This document shows positions 9,063 to 25,914 of a stretch of 64,000 nucleotides of DNA, piece after piece; within the stretch, counting starts at the first letter, position 1, and each line of letters begins with the position of its first letter. The position numbers were made by a program, and so were the translations under genes. Origin of the DNA: Pomphorhynchus laevis (lineage: Eukaryota > Acanthocephala > Palaeacanthocephala > Echinorhynchida > Pomphorhynchidae); the NCBI GenBank assembly GCA_012934845.2, contig WNNJ02003003.1:88836-152835 (forward strand). The letters are read 5' to 3'. Under the pieces are notes generated by a model. The model was not told where the DNA came from, did no database searches, and saw nothing but the letters and a program-made list of their open reading frames with translations.

Positions 9063-9530
9063 TTAGGCGTATGTAAACGCATTTCTTTGACTCGCCGAAT
9101 TGTCCGAATATAGACCAACGACATTAGCTGTGGATTGCATAGGACGAACAGCAGCAGGATTAAAGGGCATTTGCTGCTGTTGCTGAGGGCCGTTACGCTC
9201 ATTTAGTAGATTTCTGATTCGAGCACCTTGTCTTATTGGCGGATCACGAACTCTACGTTGGTCCTTCTTTCTAACTCTGACGAATTTACTGTGGATTGCA
9301 CATGAAACGCAGTAGTACAATTTATAGTAAAGTTTAGGCAATGCATATCCGACATATATACTCGCAGAATTAAGATCTCGCAGTGCCGCAGACTCTACGA
9401 TATTTCGAATAATGTACTTTTTGATTGCTTTATCTTTGGGCACAAGCCGACGACAATTTGTACAATTCACCGGGCGAACATGTCCACGACCATGTTTGTT
9501 GCGTCCATTATTACGCCGTTTCTTTGTCAT
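9063..9530 (-). CDS. RPS26: 40S ribosomal protein S26 (eS26)
   Basis: This 155-residue protein is a component of the small cytosolic ribosomal subunit, sitting near the mRNA exit channel. The N terminus [10 protein letters not shown] and the segment [17 protein letters not shown] are diagnostic. The zinc-ribbon cysteines are C23/C26 (NCTNC) and C74/C77 (YYCVSC). The family is usually about 115-120 residues; here a tail of about 40 residues (from about 115) contains a run of five Gln and Asn/Pro/Ala-rich sequence. The whole CDS is in one exon. Just upstream (9539-9541 on the forward strand) a TTTTCAG acceptor indicates a 5' UTR intron, with the exon beginning 8 bases before the ATG. EEF2 lies upstream on the same strand. 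The identity is secure; the tail could be lineage-specific. Confidence 0.95.
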   Translation of the reverse strand: MTKKRRNNGRNKHGRGHVRPVNCTNCRRLVPKDKAIKKYIIRNIVESAALRDLNSASIYVGYALPKLYYKLYYCVSCAIHSKFVRVRKKDQRRVRDPPIRQGARIRNLLNERNGPQQQQQMPFNPAAVRPMQSTANVVGLYSDNSASQRNAFTYA

Positions 9531-9541
9531 TTGGTGCTCTG

Positions 9542-10628
9542 AAAATTAAAGACAAAAATGATAACAGTATTTTCATATTTTAAGTTTATGATCTCCAACG
9601 TAATTTATACAAAAATGCGGATCGTCCATTTAAGGTTTATGTGGCGATTAGACGGAGTGATTTTTATAGTTACGATACTTAAAATTTAAGAAATTGTAAA
9701 ATTAATTCTGATCATATATCTATGCACATTTGATATCAATAAGAGTGGAATTAAAAATCCAATTTACGGCTAGATAAATCACACGATTCTAATAATAAAA
9801 ATCAACAATTTAGTAATGAATTAATCTTCGGTTATACAATAATTTAGTTACAGATTATTAAGAAAAATTTACAGTGAGCCAAATAGAGATTGTCGCAGTC
9901 CTCACTACTTGGGACGCTCCATGTTTTGTAAGCGGAATTCGCAAAACGGATAACTCAAGATTGATTGAATTTTCATTGAACGGGGAACTGAGTTAATCAT
10001 CATAATAGAACAGATAATTTAAACAGCCTTTACAGAATTATGTATCTATCTATCGTCATGTTCCACATTTTTCAAAACTGCAAAATCCACTTTCACTACA
10101 AAATAATGGAATTATTAACGCTAAAAAGAAGTAGATATTTCAAATGAACGAGTACAATTTTCTGTAAAAAATTGTATTTTTCACAGAAAATCGTGAATAC
10201 CAGTTCCGTCAAATAGCGCAATTATTACGATGAGAGTTAAAAATGGCAACATCAACACCAATTTACAAAAACAGTTCACTTTTATACAACAGCAAGCCTG
10301 AAAGATTAATTTTTAATATTTTATAATCAATATTAATATTAATTTTAATTTTAATACTTTTAATATTTACAGGGCAATAAGATGATGCCACAGAATTTTA
10401 AATTTTAAAATTTAAGATTATAAGAATTATATTATGATATTATATAATATTATATAATATAAGAATTATAATTATTATATGAGAATTTAAAATATAAGAA
10501 TTTCAAATATCTAGGCTTCAAATGATTTGCACAAACATTTTAAAATCTTTAATGCAAAATACAAATCATACAAAATAAAATTGTTTTTTTACTCAAAAGC
10601 CTGCAAAACTGAAAACGGACAGTCGAAC
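9542..10628. other. RPS26 5' intron and promoter / EEF2 3' flank
   Basis: No coding sequence is seen. It must contain the RPS26 5' UTR intron, first exon and promoter, which I could not place. A minus-strand ATTAAA (10548-10553), about 76 bases past the EEF2 stop, is the likely EEF2 poly(A) signal. An A+T-only stretch with short inverted repeats lies at about 10320-10500. Confidence 0.5.
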
Positions 10629-15910
<5,282 letters not shown>

Positions 15911-16691
15911 CTAAACGTACATTTTAAGATAAACAATTAAATGAGAGAATACAAGAGATAAATAAGTTAAAATACAGAAAGGTATAAGTTAAGACGTAAA
16001 AATTTAAAAGGTTAAAAGAAATTTAGTTTAAAAAAAGCAAAAATATAAGCATTATTTTAATTTTATTTTTTTTTAATTTTTATACATCGAGAAAAATACA
16101 TTAATGAATATATTGTTATCTCTAGCTTTCGGCTATGCAATAGCCCTCTTCCAGAGTTGGTACTTCTCTCATCGTAGCGACCGGTTCATTAGTACTATAT
16201 ACACATGCATTTCTGTTTCAATTTATGATGTTAATTTGTGATGTGTTTAGGATGTAAATTTCAGAGAATTTACAAAACATTAATCACATAAAAATATATG
16301 ATTTTAATTACTTCCCATAGTTATTTAGATCATTACTCTTTACTGAGTTTAATTAATATTTAAGTGAGCAATTAACCGTCAAAAAATTAAATTTTAACTA
16401 GAATACAACTAAATAATTTATTATTTCAAATAAAACATTATACAACTTAGAATTACAAACTTAGAATTTTCATCAGACAATTTTCATCTAATAGATTATT
16501 CGTTCAGAAATATTTCAGCGAATTCTCCCAGAGCATTGTGTTGTATATTCAATATAATATAGCGTACCAATATGTCAGGTTAAAATCTGGCATGCCGCGA
16601 GTCGAGGTTATTATATATAACCAGGTGATTATCGGATAGTTTAGAATAACAATATATTGTTGATATAACAAACCGGTAAGCAAGAATGAAA

Positions 16692-16730
16692 GCTAGCCGA
16701 CGTTTCGCCCCTTAAGAAGGCTTTTTCAAT
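16692..16730 (-). ncRNA. Hammerhead-like remnant
   Basis: On the minus strand GCCTTCTTAAGGGGC precedes GAAACGTC (16699-16706), the stem III and cleavage triplet typical of hammerheads at Penelope-like element ends. The upstream conserved box is eroded. No protein-coding part of an element is adjacent. Confidence 0.45.
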
Positions 16731-16732
16731 TA

Positions 16733-16850
16733 TTTTTAAATGCGCTTTTCCACATACTGGATGTTGAACAGAATAAATATATATATATCGAAAGAAATTA
16801 TAATGAAATTACAATTAAACCATAATGAATTATTGTTTTTATAATAAATA
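16733..16850 (+). repeat. 117-bp dispersed repeat, copy A
   Basis: Near-identical to 18235-18350 in direct orientation. Both contain AATGCGCTTTTCCACATACT and end in TTTTTATAATAAATAT; copy A has two extra bases in the TA run. A further short shared piece, ATCAATTGGGGACT, occurs at about 16976 and 18193, so the duplicated module is probably longer and rearranged. No coding potential; family unknown. Confidence 0.85.
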
Positions 16851-18234
16851 TAAATACAACGAAATAATTTATTATTTTAAATAAAACATTATATATATTC
16901 ATAACTTAGAATTACAAACTTCGAATATTACAAACTATTTGATAGGGCTAATAGACATTATATGTTTATTTCGATCAATTGGGGACTATATTTTCTTAAA
17001 ATAATGCATTATTTTTTAATGCATATATTATTCTCAAAATAATATATATTATTTTCTCAAAAATGAAAAAATCATGTTTGTTATTCAAACGTTGGATAAT
17101 ATAGTGGTTGGTGATGTACATACTAAAATATAAAAATTTAAATTAGCTTTATTTAAAAATATATTTAAATTTTAATAATTAAAATTTAATATTTTTTAAT
17201 TTTATCTGAATACATTAACAATTAATTTTGAATAATTTGATTTGTTTTGATTTTGTCTGGATAAAAAGTACAACTTAGGAAAATAGTATTGTGCAATATT
17301 TAACACAACATTTTATTCTAGGATGAAATTAATATGCATGGTGAGCAGTAAACAAGGAGTCGGGTAGATTAATAATTTTATATCAACGTATATGCATTCT
17401 AGCTAGATTATATCGCAATGCTAAATTAAATTTATCTTATATTTACTAATTGACTTCAAGTTAATTGTCGACTGTGATTGTCAATTAATTAAAAATATTA
17501 CTTGTATATCACAAAATACCATTATTCTATAGTAATAAAGATTTATCGAATTAAATTAATAAATTCCTATTCCGGGTTAACCTATTCAGGGTTAAGCTTC
17601 CCGATGAAGTTGTCAATAGTCATGCGGGTTTACTTTTTCATGTAAAATGTAATTGTACTGCATTCTTTTTATTGAAATACTGTCTTATTAGTATTTAACA
17701 TTATTAATTATTGTAAATTATTGTTAACCATTATTAATTATTAATATTTAAATAGGTATATAATTAAAATATTCAGAACTGAACTTGTTCTGTGTTTACA
17801 GAACAAATATATACGGTAATTAGATGTGATCACTTTACCGCACAAAATGGTAAATTTCAGTTATCTTATCATGAATCTTCAAATTATTTACGAATCTTTA
17901 TATTATATGAGTTTGGTTTTTTATTTCATGTATATAGCGACACTGCGCAAGAACGTAATGGTCGAATGCCAGAGAATACGATGTGCAAGGAATTGTAACA
18001 AACACTTTTGAATTTTATGTATCTTGACAGAACTTAGGATTTAATTAATTTCATTTAAACGATGAAAATTATCTGTTTGTAGTTTAAAATAGGAATTGTT
18101 GTCTGATTTCATTTGAACAGAATGGCTAGATTTGAATATTCGGAACTGAACAGATAAAAACTTATTTAAAAATTTATAAGAATAAATTGCCAATCAATTG
18201 GGGACTGTTGAGAAAGATTATTTTATCTTCGAAT

Positions 18235-18350
18235 TTTTTAAATGCGCTTTTCCACATACTGGATGTTGAACAGAATAAATATATATATCGAAAGAAATTA
18301 TAATGAAATTACAATTAAACCATAATGAATTATTGTTTTTATAATAAATA
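18235..18350 (+). repeat. 117-bp dispersed repeat, copy B
   Basis: Second copy of the repeat at 16733-16850, about 1.5 kb downstream. Sequences diverge abruptly after AATAAATAT in both copies, which suggests this is the true right edge of the unit. Confidence 0.85.
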
Positions 18351-18615
18351 TTGTGAATTTTAAATCATTTTAATTATTAAAATTTAAATTAAATTTTAAA
18401 TGATACTAATGGAACCTTCATATTTTATTATGTCCTTCACCACTCTATTATCCACCGTTTGTTTTAACACATCAATATAATAATTTATAATTCATCAAAA
18501 AATAATTTTTTAATAAAAAATCATTTTAAATAAAATGATTTAAAAATTATTTAAAATTTTTATTTTTAATAAAAATCATTTTTACTGGATATCGAACACA
18601 AATTTCAAGATTGCT

Positions 18616-18722
18616 ATTTGTATAGGTGGCACCTATACAAATATGCTAAATTTCCTGAAAGCCGATGCTTTTCAGTTCTAATTTCAGATTTCGACCTTGC
18701 AGTCTATGCGCAAGGTCGAAAT
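18616..18722. repeat. Two adjacent near-perfect hairpins
   Basis: The first is ATTTGTATAGGTG and its exact complement around a single G (18616-18642). The second is ATTTCGACCTTG (18688-18699) with its exact complement at 18711-18722. The 45 bases between have no similar symmetry. No gene context explains them. Confidence 0.7.
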
Positions 18723-21563
18723 AATAAAAATTATGAAAAAATAATTGGTTAAAAAATAAAAAATCTATGAAAAAATATTTCGAAAAACAATTCGTGACAA
18801 ATAGCAGTCGTAAAGATGGTAGCACAAAACAAATTATGTTAAAATCTCTACCCTCCAGAAATTTTAACTCGTAAACGTGAATGACTAACTCGTAAGTGCA
18901 AAAGCGTCCTAATTCAAAAATTAACTTAATGCGAATAAATTCCAAATTTTTATCTTGTCCGTGGGTCCATTCTAATGTTTACGATAGATCCCTGCCACAA
19001 TTGTATCCGAGTTGGGGCATTACGCAGTCTTAGCGGAGCCACACATTGCCCAAATGGGTATTAGTATTACAGCACTTGTCATATCCAGAATTAGATAACA
19101 TGAAGGTCGTGGAAATCCGTCACTATCATTCGGATTCGCATATTACTTACTTCAATTTCAAAAATAAACAATTACTAACCATTATGTCAGCAGTAGTTCA
19201 AGTGATTGTCCGACGTCTAGATATCCGCAGCGCTAACAAGACAAGCTTTCCCTCCTATATGTCTGTTTCCTAGAAATCTAGTAGCGCAATCTATAACAAA
19301 AAAAAGCAATTACATAAGAGTTGAACACGTTTCTCTATTTAAAGAAAATTCATTGTGATGGCTATATCAACACACTCTCATGTATGTATCTAATTCTAAA
19401 TGCTCTAATTCGTGCAATCAAATGTGCTAGTCTCTTTCTAACTCAAACTTAACAAATGATAAACTCTCTCTCACTGCATAAAGTGTCACATCTTACGAGT
19501 CTTCTCTCTTATGTGTAATTTGAGAATATGCCGATACGGAAGAATTTATGAACAAATAAATGACACAGAGAGTAACTGCGAAGAACAACGTACGCTTAAC
19601 CAAAAGGATATTATTGAACATGACCGCTACATGTCTGCAAGACAGCAAAGGTCCTGTGATTAATTATACACGTTGCACGAAGACTGGATATCATCAAGTT
19701 GAACATTTTATAATAATAATAATTTTATCCTCATTACAAAACTTATTTAATAATAAGAGAGGTGCAGAAGCACACAATGCTTCGATATCAATGTTATAAG
19801 CCACAAAAATTGCCTTACATGAGGCATTGAGGGCTTGGACACAGATGAGAGACATTTTAATTCGTGCGCCGAATTTTGTCAGACAGTTGTTCTAGCAGTT
19901 TTTTAGAAAAATTCAAGAATAATCGATTATTTCAGATAGTGCTTTAATGGCTTATCTTAGCCATTATACTTCGAATGTAGTAGACTTTTCTAAAGAGTGA
20001 CGACTCAAAACAGTCAATAAAACAATATTAAGATAGCATCCCATAAAATTTAAAAGTGATCAATAAAATAGTTCATGAACAGCGTGAACGCAAAAGTTTG
20101 ATTCAGAATAATTCGTAGATATAAAATAGAAAAAACATCTACGTTATAAAATATAAATACACATTCTGATTATTACGATCATTGTCCGATATTCTCAAAC
20201 AAATATACCGAACATTTTATTGTTTTACTGACTAACACGTAATATGCCTCGTTAAAACAAACAAAAAATCATAGTGAACATTAAAATTTTAAATTTTAAT
20301 TTAAGAAAAGTGAATAATTAAAATATAATTGGCGATTATTCAAATAGTCAGTAGTAAAATCTGGAATTTAGATAGGAATTACCAACCAAACGTGTAAAGC
20401 ATGTGAAATAAGATTTAATAAAATAAGCTACATCAATAATATTTCAAATAATATCTCTGCCTTAATATATATTAAAATAGTATAGTATAGCTCTTAAAAT
20501 AATTATTATATTAGTTTTTAGTTCAATCCGATTCAAGATTGAACTAAAATAGCTCAATTTCAAATATTCATATTTCAAAAATCGGTGATTTTCCGAGAAA
20601 CTTTATTTTCTTATTTGGATTTTAGTAAAATATCTTATCCGAGTTGAATAGATAGAATTAATCGATAGAATTTTTAGACTTCATATGCATTTTGTTGTCA
20701 ATTAACGCTTACCTAAAAATTAAAACATAATTTACTTGAATCAGTAAAATTTCAATTTCGGTATAAAATTTCAATTCACGTGAAATAGAGGTGTAAGCCG
20801 TTACGAGAAAGCAGACTGTCAAAATTATAATATTCAATAAATATGCAATAATCATGTTTCTGCAAGACTGAATCAGGCTACATGCGTAAATTTTAAGCAT
20901 ACAGAAGAGTTCTTAAAGTCGGTGAGCGTTAAGTGGGCATTAACCCGTCCGTTGACAGACTTTGAAAAATAAGTGGGTATGATCAAATTTGTAAGCATGT
21001 ACTACAATCCATGTACTACTCACCAGAGTACATTGTACTAAAATACCATAAAAAAATTAAACGTCGTATAATAACGACTGGAAAGTGATAACTTACGTGG
21101 ATGCGGTTTGGAAGAAATATGAAAGTGTTTTTTGGAAATTTTTATGTACACGATTAAAAGCAAACTGATTAAAAACAAACGGCAAAAATAAAAATTAGTG
21201 AATTCGGAAAATTAAATGTATTAAATGTCAAGAATGAGACTTTGTACAACGAAGGCATTATCATCAATACAGAATAAATATATTTTTAAAACAAACCGGA
21301 ATAGTCCTGGTAGCAATTGTGAATCGGGTACATTTCATAACCTTAATTTAGGAATAAATTGTGGTCGACAAAAGGTCTTGATTACATAGAACCAAAATAT
21401 ACATGTATATCTATTTTAAAGAACGGAGGAATACTACCCTATTCTTAAATATTCTTTTATTAATTAATATTTAATTTCTATATATTATAATATTTTATAA
21501 ATATATTTTTAAAACAAACCGGTACATGGTTTGTTTTTGAATTCCAGTACAATATCACATTAT

Positions 21564-22820
21564 ATGACAAAAAATATGACAAAGAAGACCAACAAGCAAG
21601 CGAAACACAACAATACAACAAAGTCGGTTGGGTACGCAGATAATGAAGTGGCATGTGACTCTCACGGCTGCACGATATGGACCAAAGTAAGCTTCCCCTC
21701 AGACAGTTCTCAAACAATGACGAGTCGCAATTTCTATTGTGGTTTCTGTGCAGCTCTTGCAATTGCAAATTTAAATAAGACTATTAACGATCTACGCTCA
21801 CTAACCGAAGACACTGATAAACCATTACGATCAGATATCCCTTATACATGTGAAGTATTCGAGCAAGATACAATACCTTCACTAGACAATGAAATCGCCC
21901 CGATCAACATAACGGCAACATCTGATACTTCAATATTCCGGAAATCTACCCCTACTCGAGTTTGGACACGAGGACATGCAAGATCGCGAATCGTAAAGGC
22001 AACAACCCTTGAAACTTCCTTATTTAACCTTAAATCCGATTTCCTGGATTCGTCAAATCTAGAGAATTCCATCATTTCTCACAAGGATACACAGAAACAA
22101 ACATTCCATATCACTCAGAAAACACATCCAAGGCCGGAAACAAACACAGAAGCACCACATCACACAGCACTCCCAACTTTTTATTGTCCTCAAACAACCC
22201 ATAGTCTATATAAAATGGATGGAACACTCAAACAAATGATAAATCATACCAATTCCACTGTAAACAACACTGATAACCCCAATATACCTATTCTATCTGA
22301 GCCTAAACGACATAAACGCCGAACATTCGATCGGGATAAATGTTTCATTATTGTAAATTTAAATGAATCACCGAGTCCAAACAGTCTCATCCGGATTAAA
22401 CATGATGTTGATTCAGTAAAGCAAGTTCTTTCAACTGTTCTCCCAACAGAAATATCAGTCGAACAAAATAGACAGGTAATACACCTCTTTCGCATTGGGA
22501 AGAAACAAGATGGTACCAAACCAAGGCTTTTGAAAGTTGTTGTTGATAGCCCCGAGACTAGTAAGCAAATCATCAAGAATTCCTTTAAGTTAAGGGGCTC
22601 CAGTATCAGACTTCTACCTGACCTCAGCACTGAAGATAGAAACAGATTGAAATCTGCAAGGAAAGAGCTTCAACAAAGAATTCAAAACGGTGAAAAAAAT
22701 CTAATTGTGAAAAATTTTCAAGTTGTGCGGCGAAGGGTAAATACGCGATTCAGCCTCGGAATCCGTCTAACCGTTCCATCGACACTCTCCGCCGCACAGA
22801 TTCGTGCATCCACCACGTAA
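21564..22820 (+). CDS. LINE-C ORF1, CR1-type nucleic-acid-binding protein
   Basis: An intact frame of 418 codons from the ATG at 21564 (the frame extends upstream without an ATG). The N terminus has a Cys-rich stretch, CDSHGC and YCGFC about 25 residues apart, resembling the PHD-like finger of CR1-clade ORF1 proteins. The C-terminal third (from about FDRDKCFIIVNL) has the conserved arrangement seen in CR1 ORF1: a KCFIIVNL strand, then HLFRIGKK, then a helix with RNRLKSARKELQQRIQNGE and a final basic strand. ORF2 begins about 70 bp downstream. It would bind element RNA. The equivalent IIISNL strand is seen in the decayed LINE-D at 29.6 kb, so these families are related. Confidence 0.75.
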   Translation: MTKNMTKKTNKQAKHNNTTKSVGYADNEVACDSHGCTIWTKVSFPSDSSQTMTSRNFYCGFCAALAIANLNKTINDLRSLTEDTDKPLRSDIPYTCEVFEQDTIPSLDNEIAPINITATSDTSIFRKSTPTRVWTRGHARSRIVKATTLETSLFNLKSDFLDSSNLENSIISHKDTQKQTFHITQKTHPRPETNTEAPHHTALPTFYCPQTTHSLYKMDGTLKQMINHTNSTVNNTDNPNIPILSEPKRHKRRTFDRDKCFIIVNLNESPSPNSLIRIKHDVDSVKQVLSTVLPTEISVEQNRQVIHLFRIGKKQDGTKPRLLKVVVDSPETSKQIIKNSFKLRGSSIRLLPDLSTEDRNRLKSARKELQQRIQNGEKNLIVKNFQVVRRRVNTRFSLGIRLTVPSTLSAAQIRASTT

Positions 22821-22891
22821 ACATCAATCCAATTTCAACACCAACAGCGACACCACACCACTGCCGTTACTCTCAAAATAATATTTCCATC

Positions 22892-25647
22892 ATGTACTCT
22901 AACTGTTTAAGCATGTACAACAAATTTGACGAAATATTGTGTCTCGTTAATTCAATGAACACAAACATCATAGCATTGAGCGAAACCTGGCTTAACAACG
23001 ATATATCTGATAATGAAATCTCAATCCCAGGCTACTTTGTTATACGATCGGATCGAACCGCCTCAAAAGGAGGTGGAGTTATATTATACGTCAAGCAACC
23101 GTTAACCATCATCGAGCACAGCATTGTATCAGATGATTCATACAACGAATATCTGTGGGCAACAGTATCTTCTCTTGATAGACAGAAACTAAAAATCGGT
23201 TTATTTTACCGATCTCCGCGCTCCGCAACTGAAAAGATTGGCATCTCTTTACGACATCACCTAACAAGCTGATCACCGATCACTATCCTAGGAGACTTCA
23301 ATATGCCTCATGTCAATTGGGACCTATATACTTCGACACATGGTTGTGATGTTGAATCATCCAATCTCCTTGATACGTTCAACGATCTCAATCTAACCCA
23401 GCATATTCACGAACCCACTAGAAGGAGGAAGCAATCATCTGCCATTTTAGACATCTGCTTATCACGAGGGGAACCCACAATTGATGAAATCTCTCTCAGC
23501 CCCCTATTGGCCACAGTGATCATTGTGTCATTAGGCTGGCGCTTTCTGTCAGTCTCTTTAAAACAGCCCCCTCGGCAAAACCCGAATTGAATCCCTTCAA
23601 AGCGAATTTCGCAAGTATGACGCAAGCTATTCGAAACATTCAATGGCCTAATCCATATGAAATTGGCATAGATCAGTGCTGGGAAAATTTCAAATCTACT
23701 TTGATCAATGCTCTAAATTACTTCTCCCCTTTAAAACGTCAGCGCACATCCCACAAAACTCCCATTTGGTTTGACTCGCAGATTAAACAAATGATTAAGA
23801 CAAGAGACAAAATTTACAAAAAATTCAAAGAACAGAATTGTTCTTGGACCGATTACAAGGAATTACGAAATCAAGTTACGGCACTCAAACGTCAGAAACG
23901 CAGGTGCTTCGTTTCCAATCTTTGTCGATCATCAAAAAGATATCCCAGTAAATTGTTCAAACATATCAGCTCATTAAAATCAACTACGTCTGAGATTAAC
24001 TCTATATTTATGGAAACCGGTGAGCTCACATCTGATGACAAAGCAATTGCCAATATTTTCCTAGATCAATTCACGCTAGAGAGTCCTACCTGTCAGTATT
24101 GCCCCAGATTCTCCACTGCTCAATATCCGTGTTACGAATTTACTCCATTTGATAAATTTGAGGTTCTTAACGAACTTCTAAAGCTACCACGATCAATTGC
24201 GGCAGGACCAGACAATATTCCTCCAATTCTTCTTCGGGAACTTGCACCAGTAATATATGAACCTTTACACACCATATTCGATTTCTCCTTGTCAACAGGC
24301 TGTATACCATCAGATTGGAAATGTTCTATAATCCGACCTCTCTACAAAAAAGGCGACCGTAATCTAGCAAGCAACTATCGGCCCATAAGCCTTACCTGCG
24401 TTGCTTGTAAAGTGCTAGAGAAACTGCTTTTTAAACGAATCATCGGGCACCTAGAAGATAACCAAGTACTCTGCGACAACCAGCATGGTTTCCGCTCAGG
24501 AAGATCTACTGTCACAAACCTCATACGTGCGAGGAGTGATTGGACCAGATATGCCGAGGCTGGAGTTAGTGTTGATGTTTTGTTTTTTGACCTCAGCAAA
24601 GCATTTGATCGGATATACTATGATGTCCTCCTTATTACGCTGGAACAGTACGGCATCAGAGGAACCCTCCTTAATTGGATTAACTCCTTCCTTAGAAATC
24701 GGAAGATTACTGTATTGGCTAATAAACAAATGTCAAAAACAAGAAATCCTGGACGCGGTGTTCCTCAGGGATCGGTACTCGGTCCATTGATCTTCATTAT
24801 TTACATCAACGAGCTTACTACAGTTATTTCGAGTCCATGTGGTTTATATGCCGACGACTTGAAAATTTAGCGACCAATAATCGATAGCCGAGATCCAATG
24901 ATACTCCAGAGAGACATTGATAATATTAAGGTATGGTGTAATCAACGGGGACTGGTATTAAACCCCGATAAGTCAAAACATATGCGCATCGGACATCTAC
25001 ACATCAATTCATCATATACCATTGACGGAAGAGAAATTGAAACAGTTCTCCAATTTCAAGACCTTGAAGTGATCGTAAATAGAAGCTTATCGACCATCCC
25101 ACATACCAGTCACACAGTTGCTAAATGCCGTCGAATTTTAGGACTTATTAGAAGGACCATTGGCCAGCTTGACGCATCCAGTTTTAAGTTAATTTACAAT
25201 GCTTATGTCTTATCTTTAATGAGATACGCTTCACCTGCCTGTCACCCTCAAACTACGACAGAGATGAACCTGTACGAATCCATATTACGCAAGGCCACAC
25301 ATCTTGTACCCAGCCAACGCAAGCTCTCATTCATTTTTCGACTTCACGCACTTGGTGTGACCACAGTGAAGAAATCTTTAAAGTCATCTGATTTAATGTT
25401 TGTGTGAACAGCGCTTAATGTTCAAAAAGGGCAGAGGGAACATGTTTGTCGCAAACTGTTCGAACTTCGAAATTCAAACAGATTGAGGGGACATCACCTC
25501 ACGTTAAAGACCCACATTCGTCCACGAAGAAGATTTAACACAATTGTCAACCGAACGTGGAAAAGCTGGAATAAGCTACCAAGTCAAGTGGTTTCGGCCT
25601 CCAGTATTTTGTCCTTCAAGAGAAATCTGAAGAATGTACTAACTTAA
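22892..25647 (+). pseudogene. LINE-C ORF2, endonuclease and reverse transcriptase, broken
   Basis: The endonuclease begins MYSNCLSMYNKF and includes LSETWL, GGGVILYV and ILGDFNMPHVNW. A stop lies at 23270-23272, a frameshift near 23510 just before the SDH catalytic motif, then the RT runs in the next frame with NYRPISLT, HGFRSGRST, DLSKAFD, GVPQGSVLGPL and YADD (24850), a stop right after it (24868-24870) and another at 25405-25407. The thumb and C-terminal domain (LNPDKSKHM, later WNKLPSQVV) follow in the same frame to 25647. About 920 codons in total, normal for CR1 ORF2. Non-functional as it stands. Confidence 0.8.
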
Positions 25648-25914
25648 AACAATCGGATTTTCATTAATATTTTTTTAACCCTGTACCCAGCCTGTACGAG
25701 CTCTACGCTCTTTTGCTGCTGTTGTATTTAATAATAATAAATTAAATATTAATTATGTATTCATATAGAAATTCTATATATAATATAAAATTTAAAAGGA
25801 ATAATCGTTTCCACAGCACATATAATTACTCCAACCTATAGTTATCATGCTGAAACCACTTATTAATTACAGTAGTATTTGCAAATAGTTGATAATGATC
25901 CATTATTGATAAAG

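Larger units (their letters stand above)
15911..21480. other. Gene-free region upstream of EEF2 exon 2
   Basis: No convincing coding sequence. It should contain the EEF2 first exon (ATG then donor) on the minus strand and the promoter, but several weak ATG-GT candidates exist and none is decisive. It holds a duplicated repeat (16733-16850 and 18235-18350), a hammerhead-like remnant (16692-16730), two strong hairpins (18616-18722), and a 25-bp direct repeat starting TAAATATATTTTTAAAACAA at 21275 and 21498. Confidence 0.6.
21480..25745 (+). mobile_element. LINE-C, CR1-like non-LTR retrotransposon
   Basis: Two-ORF LINE on the plus strand: ORF1 is intact, ORF2 (endonuclease and RT) is broken by one frameshift and three in-frame stops. 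The 3' end has a short non-coding segment containing GAGCTCTACGCTCTTTTGCT and finishes in TTGTATTTAATAATAATAAA, a short-repeat tail like those of CR1/L2 elements. The 5' boundary is not sharply visible. Moderately old copy. Confidence 0.85.

Noticed and set aside
18960-19070. snRNA-like segment (on the minus strand GACTGCGTAATG resembles part of U1)
   Set aside because: No 5' splice-site-recognition end, no convincing Sm site or stem order; resemblance too short.
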